From Mya arenaria (Eukaryota; Mollusca; Bivalvia; Myida; Myidae), in NCBI RefSeq assembly GCF_026914265.1, contig NC_069125.1, forward strand, positions 620,001 to 684,000: a stretch of 64,000 nucleotides of DNA, given 5' to 3'. Positions 1 through 11,850 of this stretch are shown here, piece after piece. The position numbers and the translations under genes are program-made. The stretch's first letter is position 1. Every line of letters begins with the position of its first letter. The notes below the pieces were generated by a model. It searched no databases and was not told the origin of the DNA. It worked only from the letters and a program-made list of their open reading frames with translations.

Positions 1-760
1 TTTCAGGGAGTAGCATAGGTAACTAATATGAAATATGTCTTGGTCTGTTGTCTACGAAAATGCACGTTTTGTAGTTACACTCAAAAATACTTGTTGCATT
101 TTCATTGCTCGTCAGTGTACCCACTCCCCTATTGTATGTTGATTGTTAACTCATATCAGAATGTCAACCAGCTTGGATCCGAATGGGACGTCCAATTACT
201 CGGCGTCTCATTTGGATTCAAGTTGTATGCTTATGAAGTGATACGATGATGTACAGGAAAGAAATAAAAAAATAAACCATTATTTAGCATTTAAGAAACA
301 GATTTTTAGGGAAGGAGCATTAAACTTCATAGAAAGTAATATTTAGAAAGTTTTCTTGCACTAGAATGCCTGATTTTTTTTCCTGGGATCTATACTGGCT
401 GACATAGGAGTTATTCTATGAATTAAATTATTTTGAGTTACATGTTAATGTTCACATCTACCCAATAACTGATAGAGACACATTCTAACGCATCTAGAGA
501 ATGTAGAATGTGATATTTAAAAACACGATGAAACATGGAAACTTTGCTCCTAAGGAGCAAATTCTCCATTTTACATCATATTTTCAAAGCTATTCACAAG
601 CAAAAAAAAAAATTGAATTATTTATAGAAAATGATGTCATCATCTATATAATAGTACATCAACTAAACGGTTAAGGTGTTATATTGCTACGTTAAGGTTT
701 GTTGTTACTGTGTATGGAAAAAAATAAGTATAACATATACCAATAACGATAGCTTTTCCA
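1..760. other. AT-rich stretch, nothing recognised
   Basis: No convincing coding region, RNA gene or repeat copy was seen. The short open frames here have no recognisable domain or codon signature. Confidence 0.5.
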
Positions 761-1060
761 CTTTATTGTGATGTCCCAATATATTGCAATATTGGGTCAA
801 AATATATAATATAATATACAAATATACACGAAACACGGTGCGTGTATATTTGGCGACCCAACAGTGAAATTGCGACCCAATAAATGTGTTTAGGAATACA
901 GGTTGCAATCACGTATTTGACCCTGCAGATACATTTAAAACAAACAATTATGTTGGGTCCTTATATGTTGGGTCTTTGACCCAATATTGAGGTATGCCCC
1001 AATAAATACACCGTGGACCCAATAATTCGGGTGTAAATATCAACAGGGCCCCAATATTTT
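761..1060. repeat. Cluster of GACCCAATA / TATTGGGTC words
   Basis: The word GACCCAATA and its complement occur many times in both orientations (near 773, 796, 856, 873, 954, 971, 1016), with smaller local palindromes. It may be a decayed inverted-repeat element; no clean ends can be set. Confidence 0.4.
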
Positions 1061-1071
1061 AGAGGTTTTAA

Positions 1072-1074
<3 letters not shown>

Positions 1075-1115
<41 letters not shown>
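1075..1115. repeat. (TA)n microsatellite
   Basis: About 20 uninterrupted TA units. Confidence 0.95.
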
Positions 1116-1118
<3 letters not shown>

Positions 1119-1336
1119 ACAAGTACATAGCTGACAGATAAACACTGATATAAATGTTAGAAATGCAAAAGAACACGACACATGAATTATTTTTTTTTAA
1201 AAACACACAAAAACAGAATTTTGAAAGAAACATTATTTAATTGTCAATCAATATAATAAACTGAAACATATCTTTACAAGGAAATGATATATGTCCAAAG
1301 TCTTAATACGGAAATGTGTGTTATAATATAAACATA

Positions 1337-1387
<51 letters not shown>

Positions 1388-1416
1388 CATCATAATAATA
1401 ATAATTAATAATAATC
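1337..1416. repeat. (AAT)n microsatellite
   Basis: Tandem AAT/ATA triplets, with an interruption near 1388 where ATCATC occurs. Confidence 0.95.
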
Positions 1417-1585
1417 CTACGGATTTATACTAACAAGTCAATTGTCCATGTGTAAATATGCTCCTGGATAAGATTATATCCTTACATTATATTCTAATAT
1501 CTCACATCTTTGTGTAGTTGTTAAAAAGTGTGTTTTCTTGCTGCAAATTACGAACAGTTACATAAAAGGGGAAATAACTTAGTAT

Positions 1586-1890
1586 TTGGATTTCATATCA
1601 AGCAAGAAACATGTAGTTTACTTCCTAATACCTACATATTCCAGCATTGATTATGTCCAGTTCAGACAGTTACGTGCACGTCTCTTCAATTTCTCTGATA
1701 GAATAAATAATTTTATAACACCCAACCCACAACAATCGTCAAAAAGTAAATGGAGAAATAGAAAACCATCAGCTGCGTCAATATCAGATGAAATAAATGG
1801 AAGCAATTAATTCAACAAATTGAAAGTGCCGCAATGTTATCAAGAATATGGCGCCTCTTCGTAAATATATTACAGGAACTTGTCTCTTTC
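1586..1890 (+). repeat. Dispersed repeat / local duplication, copy A
   Basis: This stretch aligns in direct orientation with 7743-8045. Shared words include CCTAATA, CAGCATTGAT, ATATCAGAT, AATAAATGGAAGCAATTAA and TCGTAAATATATTA. A short similar stretch may also precede each copy (about 1190-1260 and 6308-6370). The short open frame inside copy A is not conserved in copy B, so it is not called a gene. Confidence 0.65.
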
Positions 1891-2944
1891 AATTTGCAAT
1901 ACGAATCTAAGCAAGAGCTGTGTTAAGACAGCGCGCTCGACTATACGCCGCTTTGTATAAGAAATAAACTCAATAATAACGTGCCCGTCAAATGCAATGA
2001 AAATTAATTGCAAAATAAGAAGTGAACAAAATGAAAGAGTCACAATGCCATGAAACATGAACGCCGCATTGTGACGAAACCAGGTTTTCAATGATTGACA
2101 AAAGAACTTTGACGGGCTAATATGGCGTTATGTTACCTAAGTGTGATGGCTACAATGTAAAGCATGAAGGTCATTGAATGAACGGTTTTTGAATTGAAAC
2201 ACAAATTTGCCCAAAAATTTCACTTAACTTTTTAATTGATTTAAAGCCAACATATCTATTTAGGAAAATATGGAGTTGTGTAACTTCGTTGTATGATTGT
2301 CGTAAACAATTCTGTGAAGTATAAAGTCAATTAAATGAAGTGAATAGAAGTAATTAGTCAAAATTACAAACTGCCCTAAGCTTTAGCCTTTAGCTATTAA
2401 GTCCTCAATTAGGGGCATGCATTTGTAATTCGGCTAATATGAAGTGATGTATTCTCGTTGTGTGATGTGCATAAACAAATGTGTGAAGTATTTAATGAAT
2501 TAAATAAAGGATTTGGAATTTTAAGCGAAAATGACAACTTGCACTTGAACATTAACCTGACGCCGACGCCGGAGTGAGTAGTATAGCATTCTTTCCTTCG
2601 AATAGTCGAGCTTAACATATAATCATCGAGTAATGTGGACAGAGTTCATTATCAAATAACAATTGAAACCACGAGTCCAGTTTTTCTGTTGTCCTTGACG
2701 TCAGACATGGAGGAATGATGTCAACTTTCCTTAACAATATCTACGTAGAACTACATTCTCATCTCGAAAGAAGCATATTTTGCGCTGAATTATTCATTTA
2801 AAAGGGAGGTACTCGGCGTGTGCTAACGACATACCTTTCTTATAGCTGACAACGTTTAATTAACACTTAAAACACAAAACGCATTGTTGTATTGGTCGAG
2901 TACCGCGTACTTAAAATGTACCCGGGTATTCGTCAAAACGAACC
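1891..2944. other. No feature recognised
   Basis: AT-rich sequence with no supportable gene. There is faint self-similarity between 2275-2330 and 2437-2510 (TGTGTAACTTCGTTG / GTATTCTCGTTGTGTGATG contexts), perhaps an old duplication. Confidence 0.4.
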
Positions 2945-3295
2945 CATTCCGTGGGTACACACGTACCCGTCTATGTTCCGGTACTGTGGCATAATGTACT
3001 CATATATACAATCCTTTTCCCATGTGAATATTTCTGTTTCATCCAAAAGGTGCGTGCTTTGTGAACAGTATTTCTTGATACACGTAGGGTAGTACTATTA
3101 GATTACATCTATTGATGAAGAGCACATTCCGTGGGTACACACGTATCCGTTCATGTCCAAGTGCTGTGGCATAATGTACTCATATACACACTCATTTGCC
3201 CATGTGAATATTTGTGTATCATCCAAAAGGTGCGTGCTTTGTATTTCTTGATACACCTTGGGTAAGACTATTAGATTACATCTATTGATGAAGAT
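2945..3295 (+). repeat. Two-copy tandem duplication, period about 180 bp
   Basis: Copy 1 starts at 2945 and copy 2 at 3125, both with CATTCCGTGGGTACACACGT. The copies stay alignable through GGCATAATGTACTCATAT, ATCCAAAAGGTGCGTGCTTT and ATTACATCTATTGATGAAGA. Copy 2 has a deletion of roughly ten bases after GTGCGTGCTTTGT. Confidence 0.9.
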
Positions 3296-3379
3296 ATTTT
3301 TGTCTTGAAAATGGGTTTACGTCGGTAGGTTAAGAGTTTACTAAAGTTAAGGTTTAATGCCTTCTAGCAAACATGTATA

Positions 3380-5960
3380 AGTTGATAAAATATGCCCATG
3401 TCTAGCCCTGTATGACACCGTCCATTTGCGAGTTGACCTTGTTCGCTTCGATGTATGTTACAAATGTATGTCCTAATACAAACGACATTTAGCATGTAAC
3501 CATTGATATGCAAAATGCATAATGTTAAATAGACCTTCTAACTCAGATATTAATTTATTGAGTAGACACGTAAATGTCCTTTCCTCATTGGCCAATGCGT
3601 TTATAAAAGCCAATCTGGATATAAATCGTAAATATATGTCGTGTTTTTATTTTTAATATTGTTTTATTTGTTCCCAATATTAGTACAATGATGCTTTTCA
3701 ACATGAAACTATATGATCACACAGATTTAAACCTCTTTTTGCTAAGGCAGACTGTGTGTGATGTTCCTTGTTTCGAACAATAACTGCATTGTATCTTTGA
3801 AAAGTTTTTGCATTATGTACTATGAATTGTATTCATTCGTCTGCAGATAGAGTCGGGATGCCTAATCATTGAAGTATTTGGGGTTCACCTATTAGTCTTT
3901 TATTATTTATTTTATTATTAAGTTTCCTCAAGTTAATGCATACTTTCATAATATTTACCTTTTACGTTTTTACTTTATTTGGGATTGTTGGTATAGGAGT
4001 GAGGTTGTGCACACAAACTGGTTTAAACCCGAAGTAAATTTACATTTTACTGACCGTTCGAAGGCGGTACCTAACAATCCTTGATAAACACACCAGAGGT
4101 TTTATATGGTATATATGCCCTGTGTTGTTTGTGGAGTTTTTTGTTGTTGATCCAAAAAAATTTGTTTGTGATTTTTTGTTTTTGTGTTCCTTGTCTTAGG
4201 CGTTGACCCTGTGCCATTAAACAGGGTTTATGTTTAAACTTTTAGCTACTGAGCTTGTTTCTGTAGTTTTTCATATAAATATTCATCTTATCCTCCCCCT
4301 CGTGCAATACCTACACATATCATTCCAGGTCAATTTAAAAAAAAAAAAACAACAGAAGTTGGATAATAAAACATTTTGTTTTAAAAAAATGATTTATTTT
4401 ATGGCGCCATAAGAAACATAAATGGAATATCAATTAATACCTTCTGTTTCGTATGCATGCTCTTTTACATTTGCCGCAAATAGTTCTCAACCAGTTGTCT
4501 CGAATTAGCATTGTACAAAAACATTTAGTCTGTGGCAAAACGCATGATTGTTTGTATTATTGTTGCATTCTTATTCGTCACAAGTTGTTATTCTAAAGAT
4601 TGCAGCTCGTGCTGAAGAATATTGTTTCCTTGTCTGGCCATGTGTTTACGTTCATGATTTAGGGGGTTTACAAAAATATAGTCATATGTTTCTGTTTTAT
4701 CGTCATAGGAACTGAGTCTAGCGACTGTCTGTGAAGAAAATATCTTTTAATAATGTGTATGTCAATAACATATTAGAGATAGGACCATGTCAAACACTCT
4801 GTGAAGCTATCAATTTGTGAGTATACTTGGTTCCCACCGGAGCCTGTTACATAGATTGGGAAAGCATTCTCTATTCTATTTATAAATAAAATATATATAT
4901 ATATATTTGATTGATATGCAAAACACGTAAATCGAACGGTTTGAACTTAGCCTTCTAGCACAGAGATAATAGAGTAGGCACGTGACTTTCAATTTCTGGT
5001 GTACCAATGCGACGACAAAAGCAAACCCTCATGCAGACCGTATGCATGATATATAGCCTTCCTGCAATAATGATCTATCGAAAACTTCCGTTTTGCATGC
5101 ATACACTTTTACACCTGTCTGTACGTTACACATACCAAAACACAGTCCCACTTATCATTACAAATAACAAATTCAATGAAAAGAGCTCTGGAAAACGCAT
5201 TTATTAATATACGTAAGGTTAATAAATTAGATTCCAGTTAGATTTGAGAAAGAGGTATATATGCCAGACAGTGGGCTAATTCAGTGCTTTTAGAGATAAC
5301 CTTCTTTCGAAAAAATGAAATGAAGAAACTAAAAATGCCTGTTTTATTCCGTCTAGAGAAGTTATTCTCAAATATTTGTTGCGATGTTGTGAACTTGCGA
5401 GTCAACTTTGAACGCTCTGAAGTCCGTCGCATTTTTCTGTATTTTTCTGTAACAATTCAATATTGAAGCGATTATTACAGCTATACATATAAATTGATAT
5501 CAAAAAACACATATACATTAACCACTTAAAAACGACATATAGATCAGAGATTATTAAGATAAAAGGTCATGTGAATGTACTTAAGTAATATACCGCAACG
5601 ATGACAAAATCCAACAAGGATATAGACCGTATATGTTATCCTTCCCTTGTCGAATAAATACATATTTCATTCACGGTTGATTTTTAGAATGAAACGTCTA
5701 AGTTGGAAAAATCAATATAACGTTTTAAGAAAATGATTATTTTATGGCGACATTTAAAATATGAAGCAAAGATCAATGCAGAGCTTCCTTTGCTGTCTTC
5801 ATGCTCAAATACATTAGTCTCAGGACAGTTCTCATACAAAACAAATTTCTATTTTCGTGGAATAAGAAATAGAAGCAAAATAAAAAATAAAAGATTAGGC
5901 TGTGATATAACCTATTTATGATGACAGTCAATTCCACAAATCTTCGTTTCTGTTTCAACG
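3380..5960. repeat. Mosaic of decayed local duplications
   Basis: Several blocks recur about 1.35-1.4 kb apart: about 3400-3610 resembles 4785-5010, and 4310-4540 resembles 5650-5830 (both with an AAAATGATT.ATTTTATGGCG core). A further partial copy of the 4960-5065 block is at 5560-5645, and of the 4440 block at 5088. Copies are strongly diverged and no coding content is recognisable. Confidence 0.5.
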
Positions 5961-6406
5961 GAACGATTCGAGCTAACCAAAAACTAATTTGTTATTTAGG
6001 AAAAAGAAAAATCGTGATGATTTCAATTTGGAAGTTGTCTTTGTACATTATTTAGCATATTACAATTTGACTGTAAGCAATTCATATTAAATTACATGAA
6101 TGAATTTTAACATTAAGGTATTTAGTTTTTTGTCTAGATAATACTTAAAAGTTTCGAAATTCGTTGGCAAAATAGAATTGAATAAATGTGCTTTTACTCC
6201 TACATGAAAAGTTCATTTATAAACAGTTTTATAACTCCGTCAATTTTGTTAACTTATAGAAATTGCATGAAATAAATGTACACATAAATACAAATGGACA
6301 ATAAGTTATTTTAAAAACACAAAGATATAATTATGAAAGAAACATTATGACTTAAGAGCAATATTTCTACTTCTTACATATGAGGCTTATTGAGCCTCAT
6401 TCAATA

Positions 6407-6533
6407 TACACTCAAAACTCGCTATGTCGAAGGCATTGGGACCTGAAGAATACTTCCAGATCACATTCGATGTAACCGGAACACAAAAAGCGTATCGAGA
6501 TACCAGAGTTCGACATAGCGACTTTAGACTGTA
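6407..6533. mobile_element. Palindromic MITE, pogo/Tigger-like ends
   Basis: A 127 bp element with inverted ends: TACACTCAAAACTCGCTATG at the left and CATAGCGACTTTAGACTGTA at the right. TA at both ends and CAGT-type termini resemble non-autonomous pogo elements (family assignment from general knowledge). The interior carries no gene. It is related in design to the elements at 16846, 26599, 27667 and 63771. Confidence 0.7.
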
Positions 6534-7496
6534 TTTGATTTTTTGTATTAGTTTAGAGCTGCTTTGGGTTGATATAATCAATTCAAACATATTTCATACG
6601 GCCATAAAGTATGACAAAAGTAACTTCCAGTATCTAATACAAAATATCAATAACTGATATTTATACTGATTTATACTAATAGTTATAACATTACTTACGG
6701 CGCGGGAGTGATTTAACCCTATGTGTTTCATATGCAACTGTGTAATAACTGTGAAAATTAATCAATCGCATCACAGGAACAATGTATTCATATCGCTGTC
6801 TAAAAAGGTGAACATCAGAAACGATTTTCAACATAAAACCTGTCGGTGTCGACAAACTCAGCACCACGACGAAACGAATAGTGAAGATGGCTGTGCTAAA
6901 TCCAAACAAACGCCTCCCTGATCACAGCGCAAGATTATACCTCGTCCTAAAATTTACAACGATGTTCCTGCAAACCAGATTAAGCAAATATCGGGACACA
7001 AGAACATCTTTAAACAACATTAATCCACATCAACACAAGAAGACATCCAACATCCTGTACTCAAGTCAAAATACCCAGTCTCTACTTCCATGAAAAATGC
7101 CTTTCAGTCTATCAAATCGCCAGCAAAGCTCAATTCACACGATTCCACATCAAGTCTCACTTTTGCCTGGTGCTCTTATTTACGGAGGTAATATTCATGT
7201 GTTCATCCATCAAAATGACAAAAATCCATGCTAATATCCACCAGCTACAAAGTAAAATCGTATGTCGAAAGCTGCTGTGCCGCTGACTAACGATCTTTCA
7301 AACTTTAACTGCCAAAGGATATGTACACGTTCGTGATAAGTAATGACGTCACGCAGTTATGACATTGCTTTTATTATTTATTAAATTTATCAAACCGGTA
7401 AAAACTCCACATAGCCTCGTTCTTTACGTTTTGAATTGAACTCGTTTGATAAATTTGATCACAAATAAAGACTCATTTGAGATCATTTTGTCACCA
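6534..7496. other. No feature recognised
   Basis: No supportable gene or repeat copy beyond possible decayed remnants of the 1190-1890 / 6308-8045 duplication. Confidence 0.4.
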
Positions 7497-7665
7497 TATG
7501 TATACATATGCTCATGGTGAAGACGATACTAACGTTGTTAAGAATTAGTGTCTGACCCATGTATACATATGCTCAACAGACGACGAAGCTAACGTTGCTT
7601 GTGTCTGACTCATGTATACATATCCTCAACAGACAACGAAACTAACGTTGCTTGTGTCTGACCCG
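7497..7665 (+). repeat. Three-copy tandem repeat, about 55 bp unit
   Basis: Units begin near 7497, 7558 and 7613 with ATGTATACATAT and end with GTGTCTGAC. The middle carries GACGAAGCTAACGTTG variants. Confidence 0.9.
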
Positions 7666-7742
7666 GGTTTTTTTGTATAGTGTATATTATGGATGTATAT
7701 CATGAATCATGAATAGTTACAAGAAAAAGGCAAAAACATATT

Positions 7743-8045
7743 TGTGCTTCAAATCAACCAAACAGTTACTCCCTAATATTTATATATTACAGCATTGATA
7801 AAGTATAGTTTCTGAGAGTTATATTCACATCCCGGAAAGTTTAATTCCCCAATGTGATAGTACTCATAGAGGTTTCTTTAATAACACCTAACATACAGCA
7901 GTCGTTAGAAAGGTAAAAGAAGAAAACAGAAACTCTTCAACCCTGTCTATATCAGATAAAAAATAAATGGAAGCAATTAAGTCAACAAATTGAATCGCCA
8001 CAATGAATATGTCGCGTCTTCTCGTAAATATATTAGAGGAAATAG
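7743..8045 (+). repeat. Dispersed repeat / local duplication, copy B
   Basis: Direct-orientation partner of 1586-1890. It is clearly recognisable but diverged, with small indels. Confidence 0.65.
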
Positions 8046-9228
8046 CTGGTTGTTTATTTCAGGCTGCAAATAATCTGTTGCAAGGTAAAATTTAATTTGT
8101 TTTCTGTTTTCCAAAACGAACATAAAAATCATTACCAAGTCATTTGGATGGACTTCCTTTAACATATTAGAAGACGAGCACGAGGAATGTTTGAGATTTT
8201 GTATTTGTGTACATGAAGTTAGTTACGTGTCTATCTCTAGTTCGTTTTCGTTTGTGCCCTTGAATTGTGCCTCTAAACAATGTTTATTTCATAATGCTCG
8301 ACTTCTGCGCTTATCCATATTGTTTTTAATTTATTAAAGTAATGCGTTTGACAATATGTTTTAGCTAAATTTATCGTTGAAAAAGCAAGCATATTGGTCT
8401 CGACGTCCCTATCGTTGGTTAATTATTTTCCTGTCGCAACCTTAAAATCCCAAAGGGTCTGAGCCGGGATAACATTGTAGTTATTTACAGCGATCGAAAT
8501 GTATCAAAACTGTCAGGAATTGTTCTGTAAATTGCTATGTTGCCTTTTGAGATATTGATCATGTCTGGACAGTGTACACTCTTAAACCTGATACGGCTGA
8601 CCTCAATGCTGCAAACGTGCAGAGAGAGTATCATTTTGGCAATAGCTTTCAGCTTTTCCAGGCTCTGTCTGCTGTGAAGTGTGATAACTTGTATGTTGGC
8701 TTCTGTGTCGTCGGTTTGCAAACTCGTTTATCTTTCAAGTGTTTACCCACTTCATATTCAAATTAAAATAGGTAAAGGGTATCAACTTATAACATTTCGA
8801 AGAATTCACTTTGCTTTTGTTTTTTACCCTTCACATGTCGTGTTGTGAGTTTATCATGTAGGTTTTAGTGGCATTGCCATATCACGTAAATTCAACTGTA
8901 GTGTACTAAATATGTATACTGTTGCATAAAGTACCCGGTGAGATTGAATATAGTGTACTTTAAATGACTTGATGTATTAGGTTCGTACCTGGTGTTTGCC
9001 ATAACTTAAACAATTACCACTAAACAACCTTGCCTAATGATGTACAGTATGTCCTCAAGTATTCCATTATATAATGCTTGGACAAAACAATGTATATACG
9101 GTAATTATGGCACATTAAACTACTTGGAGTTCTATGCTTTTGATTCCAAGCGACCAACATTTACTTATAAATAAAATGTTACTGTAGAGAAATTTATGTA
9201 AACACATTCAGAGCATACTTAATATTTA
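8046..9228. other. No feature recognised
   Basis: Both strands were read and no supportable gene, RNA or repeat copy was found. Confidence 0.4.
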
Positions 9229-9600
9229 TCCGTCTCTGTGGCCTAGTGGTTAAGGGTCCGCCTACGGAGCGGGATGCCGTGGGTTCGATCCCTGGCCGCG
9301 TTCTTCCAAAATTCATTATAAATTGGTACAAGTAGCTCATTTTCCTGGGGCTTGGCATTTAAACGCTGTGCTTCGAAACGTAGTAAACTCAGTACTGGTA
9401 CACCTTGTATCGGTGCTTTACACTGAACACGTAAAGAATGAAGGAGTTCCTTTCGAAAACAGCTATGGTATCGCACCCGGACTTCCTTGTACCCCACCAT
9501 TATATCTTCCGCGCGTTTGGGCCACCTCTATTAGACGGTATAGGATTCCCGTAACGACTGTTAGGGGCACCTTGCATCTGTTTCTCTTCACAATCTTTTT
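9229..9600 (+). mobile_element. tRNA-derived SINE
   Basis: The head (about 9231-9302) has an A-box-like TGGCCTAGTGGTTAAGG and a B-box-like GGGTTCGATCCC. The predicted anticodon region CCTACGGAG would read ACG (arginine-like). A non-tRNA body follows, rich in degraded open frames that are shadows. A true tRNA gene is unlikely: the 3' acceptor side does not pair cleanly and the sequence continues into a SINE-type body. The 3' end is estimated. Confidence 0.7.
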
Positions 9601-10211
9601 TAACTATCGTAATTTCTTGTTTACGCATAGCAGAAATTATGTTGGACACATTAAAAGACTTAAGAAGAATTAGCAAATCAGTCTTCTTTGAAAATTGAAC
9701 TTCTCCTGGGATGTCTTAGCTGCAAAATTATCATAGTTGAATGACATGACTCTTCGTTGCTGGCTCAGTTCATCTCCCGGAACGTCTTAATTTCTGTACA
9801 GCTTCAATACTATAATGGTTATATATCCTCGAAAGTATTTTTGTGGACACTTATCGATATTGGAAGAAAAGGTTTATTAAAAGCGTTCAAAGAGATAAAT
9901 GCAATTACAGAAAAAACTAGCTACCGCCGATGATTTTATAATATGATAATTAAAATATTTTAAATAAATGGAAAATAAAAAAATGTCCAAATATAACTTT
10001 TTTACATTAATATTGACAAAATAATAAGAAAGAATATGGTGGAGGTTCCGCACGTCCAAAGTTTCGCCCCGAAGGTGCACCATCTCTAATGTCTAATCCT
10101 GGATCCGCCCAGTAAACGTTGACAATGGAATATCTATGTTTTAATCCACTACAACAAACATTAATCTGGAATTATATGAATCAAATCGCTTCAACTGCAA
10201 ACCATTTCAAT
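9601..10211. other. Downstream of transporter gene; nothing else recognised
   Basis: 3' flank of the minus-strand transporter. A short TGGATCCGCCCAG word near 10101 resembles the end of the hAT-like repeat family seen elsewhere in the window. Confidence 0.4.
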
Positions 10212-10217
10212 TTTATT
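10212..10217 (-). terminator. Candidate polyadenylation signal of the minus-strand transporter
   Basis: AATAAA on the minus strand about 40 nt beyond the stop codon. It gives a very short 3' UTR if used. Confidence 0.5.
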
Positions 10218-10258
10218 AGATTCACTTCTTTAAAATGACTTTAACCATATATTCGAAA

Positions 10259-11689
10259 CTACATTATTAATTTATATGTCCGGCTTCGACGCCACCTATA
10301 AACACATATTCCTGCAAAGGAAAAAGAGTAGAACACGCTTAATATCGCTGAAATCTGAAAGAGCAAATCATAGCTGCCAGTTGTATCTTGTATAACGCCA
10401 CCTAACGATCCTCCCATTAAGTTTCCAACACCTTTCATTATGTTCCACGAAGCGAATGACGGCGCGAAGTCTTCTATCCCGTAGATTTCAAACATAACCA
10501 CCGCTACGTGTGCGATGATATTGCCAACACCGACTCCGTTCACGAAAGCCGCGCCGATTAAACCGGAGTATGTATCAAAGTACACAACCATTACATGTGA
10601 AGCCGCAACAACAAGAATACAGTATGACATGTGAGCGGCGCTGCTTAGTCTGCACACTATTTTTGATGCAACCCCCATTAATCCACCGACGAGATTTCCG
10701 ACTCCGATCATCTGGATTAAGAACGACCCTTCCGTTCGTGTGTAACCTCGTAGTTCTGCAAGATCCACCAAAAATCTACTCTCTGCGAGGATCGTAAATG
10801 CGAGTATAATCGAATTTAGCATCAACAGCCAAAACATTTTACTATTGAAAAGAGATGATTTGAACAAGCTTCGTTTCGCAGAAGCTGACTGGGCACTGTC
10901 CCCTTCGGCACCTCTCGCTCTGTGTACAACGAGCATGATCAGTCCGCATGGAACGGCATTCAAACACAAAGCGCCAAGTACCAGCAGCGCACCTTCCCAG
11001 CCGTATTCGGAAATGCACCTTTCCATCGCGTATGGCATGGCAAATTGACCAAAGCTTGAACCAATGGATACAAATCCAATGACAGCCGCTTTGTATCGCT
11101 TAGAAATGTCACCCGCAACAATAAATGGTCCCATATAGACAACGCCGAAAGAAGCCCCGGATATAAATCCGACGAGAACAATCACAGTCGGAACGTTTTT
11201 TGCCAACGAGCAGATAGCCATGCTAAAGCTTCCAAGAAAGCCGCCAATCATAATGGAGTAGCCATATCCGAGTTTGGAGACCGGGTAACTCCACAATGCT
11301 CCCCCAACAGCTAACAGCGCCTCATAGATGCTCTGGTTAAAAGCCACCAGAGTCCTGTCCGCGTTGAACTCCCGAATCAACTCCGCGTATAACACGCTTA
11401 AGCTGTATCCGAACCCTATTGACAGAATTATTGCCAGTATACAAGCCACCACCAACGCACATTGAAGAAGAAAAGGTATCTTTTTTTCACCAAACTTCCC
11501 GGGAATCTTTGTCTGAGGTAATATAATTCCATTGTTCAAGCTGAATTCTAATTCAACTGGTAAACGTTGTTTCCTCTTAGGCTTTACTTGATAAAAAGAG
11601 TCACTCTTTGTGTATATTTGTTCACCAGAATCGTCTACATTCTCTCGGAAAAGTCTATGGGCATACAGTGGTGTCCGTTCGTTTGCCAT
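10259..11689 (-). CDS. SLC16/MFS monocarboxylate-transporter-like protein, minus copy
   Basis: Intact single-exon frame of 476 residues. A hydrophilic N-terminal tail of about 70 residues is followed by about 12 hydrophobic segments (roughly 71-100, 117-137, 142-162, 167-192, 200-221, 232-255, 284-308, 320-340, 350-372, 374-400, 412-433, 441-464). A short basic and serine-rich loop near 256-283 separates the two six-helix halves, as in MFS carriers. Segment 1 with GYSLSVLYAELIREF and the later FLVDLAELRGYT resemble SLC16 monocarboxylate transporters, so a proton-linked plasma-membrane carrier of small organic acids is the best guess; substrate is unknown and SLC16 members also move thyroid hormone or amino acids. 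The start matches the MANERT start of the paralogue at 15363. No intron is needed and no lesion was seen. It lies head-to-head with that paralogue. Confidence 0.88.
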   Translation of the reverse strand: MANERTPLYAHRLFRENVDDSGEQIYTKSDSFYQVKPKRKQRLPVELEFSLNNGIILPQTKIPGKFGEKKIPFLLQCALVVACILAIILSIGFGYSLSVLYAELIREFNADRTLVAFNQSIYEALLAVGGALWSYPVSKLGYGYSIMIGGFLGSFSMAICSLAKNVPTVIVLVGFISGASFGVVYMGPFIVAGDISKRYKAAVIGFVSIGSSFGQFAMPYAMERCISEYGWEGALLVLGALCLNAVPCGLIMLVVHRARGAEGDSAQSASAKRSLFKSSLFNSKMFWLLMLNSIILAFTILAESRFLVDLAELRGYTRTEGSFLIQMIGVGNLVGGLMGVASKIVCRLSSAAHMSYCILVVAASHVMVVYFDTYSGLIGAAFVNGVGVGNIIAHVAVVMFEIYGIEDFAPSFASWNIMKGVGNLMGGSLGGVIQDTTGSYDLLFQISAILSVFYSFSFAGICVYRWRRSRTYKLIM

Positions 11690-11850
11690 TGCATGTTAGT
11701 TTAAAACAAACCGAAGCAATATAACTATCTCATGTTAAATACTGGCAATGAATATTATGAACTTATGACACCGTATTTGGTCATGATATGCATACATATT
11801 TTGTAATTCGCGTATGGTTATGCATTAATAATTTAAAATGATTATAAAGA
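11690..11850 (-). promoter_or_regulatory. Conserved 5' flank of the minus transporter
   Basis: Read on the minus strand this aligns with 15225-15362 upstream of the plus copy. Shared blocks are AATCATTT.AAAT, ATCATGACCAA, AATATTCA.TG and GTATTTAAC.TGAGA, ending in a GTTTAAACT-like word next to the ATG. It probably holds the 5' UTR and part of the promoter. A second, out-of-frame ATG lies five bases upstream of the start in this copy only. Confidence 0.6.

Noticed and set aside
9231..9302. Functional tRNA-Arg gene
   Set aside because: Boxes are present, but acceptor pairing is poor and a SINE body follows.
9243..9673. Open frames on both strands around the tRNA-like head
   Set aside because: They overlap a SINE with Pol III boxes and show no domain.
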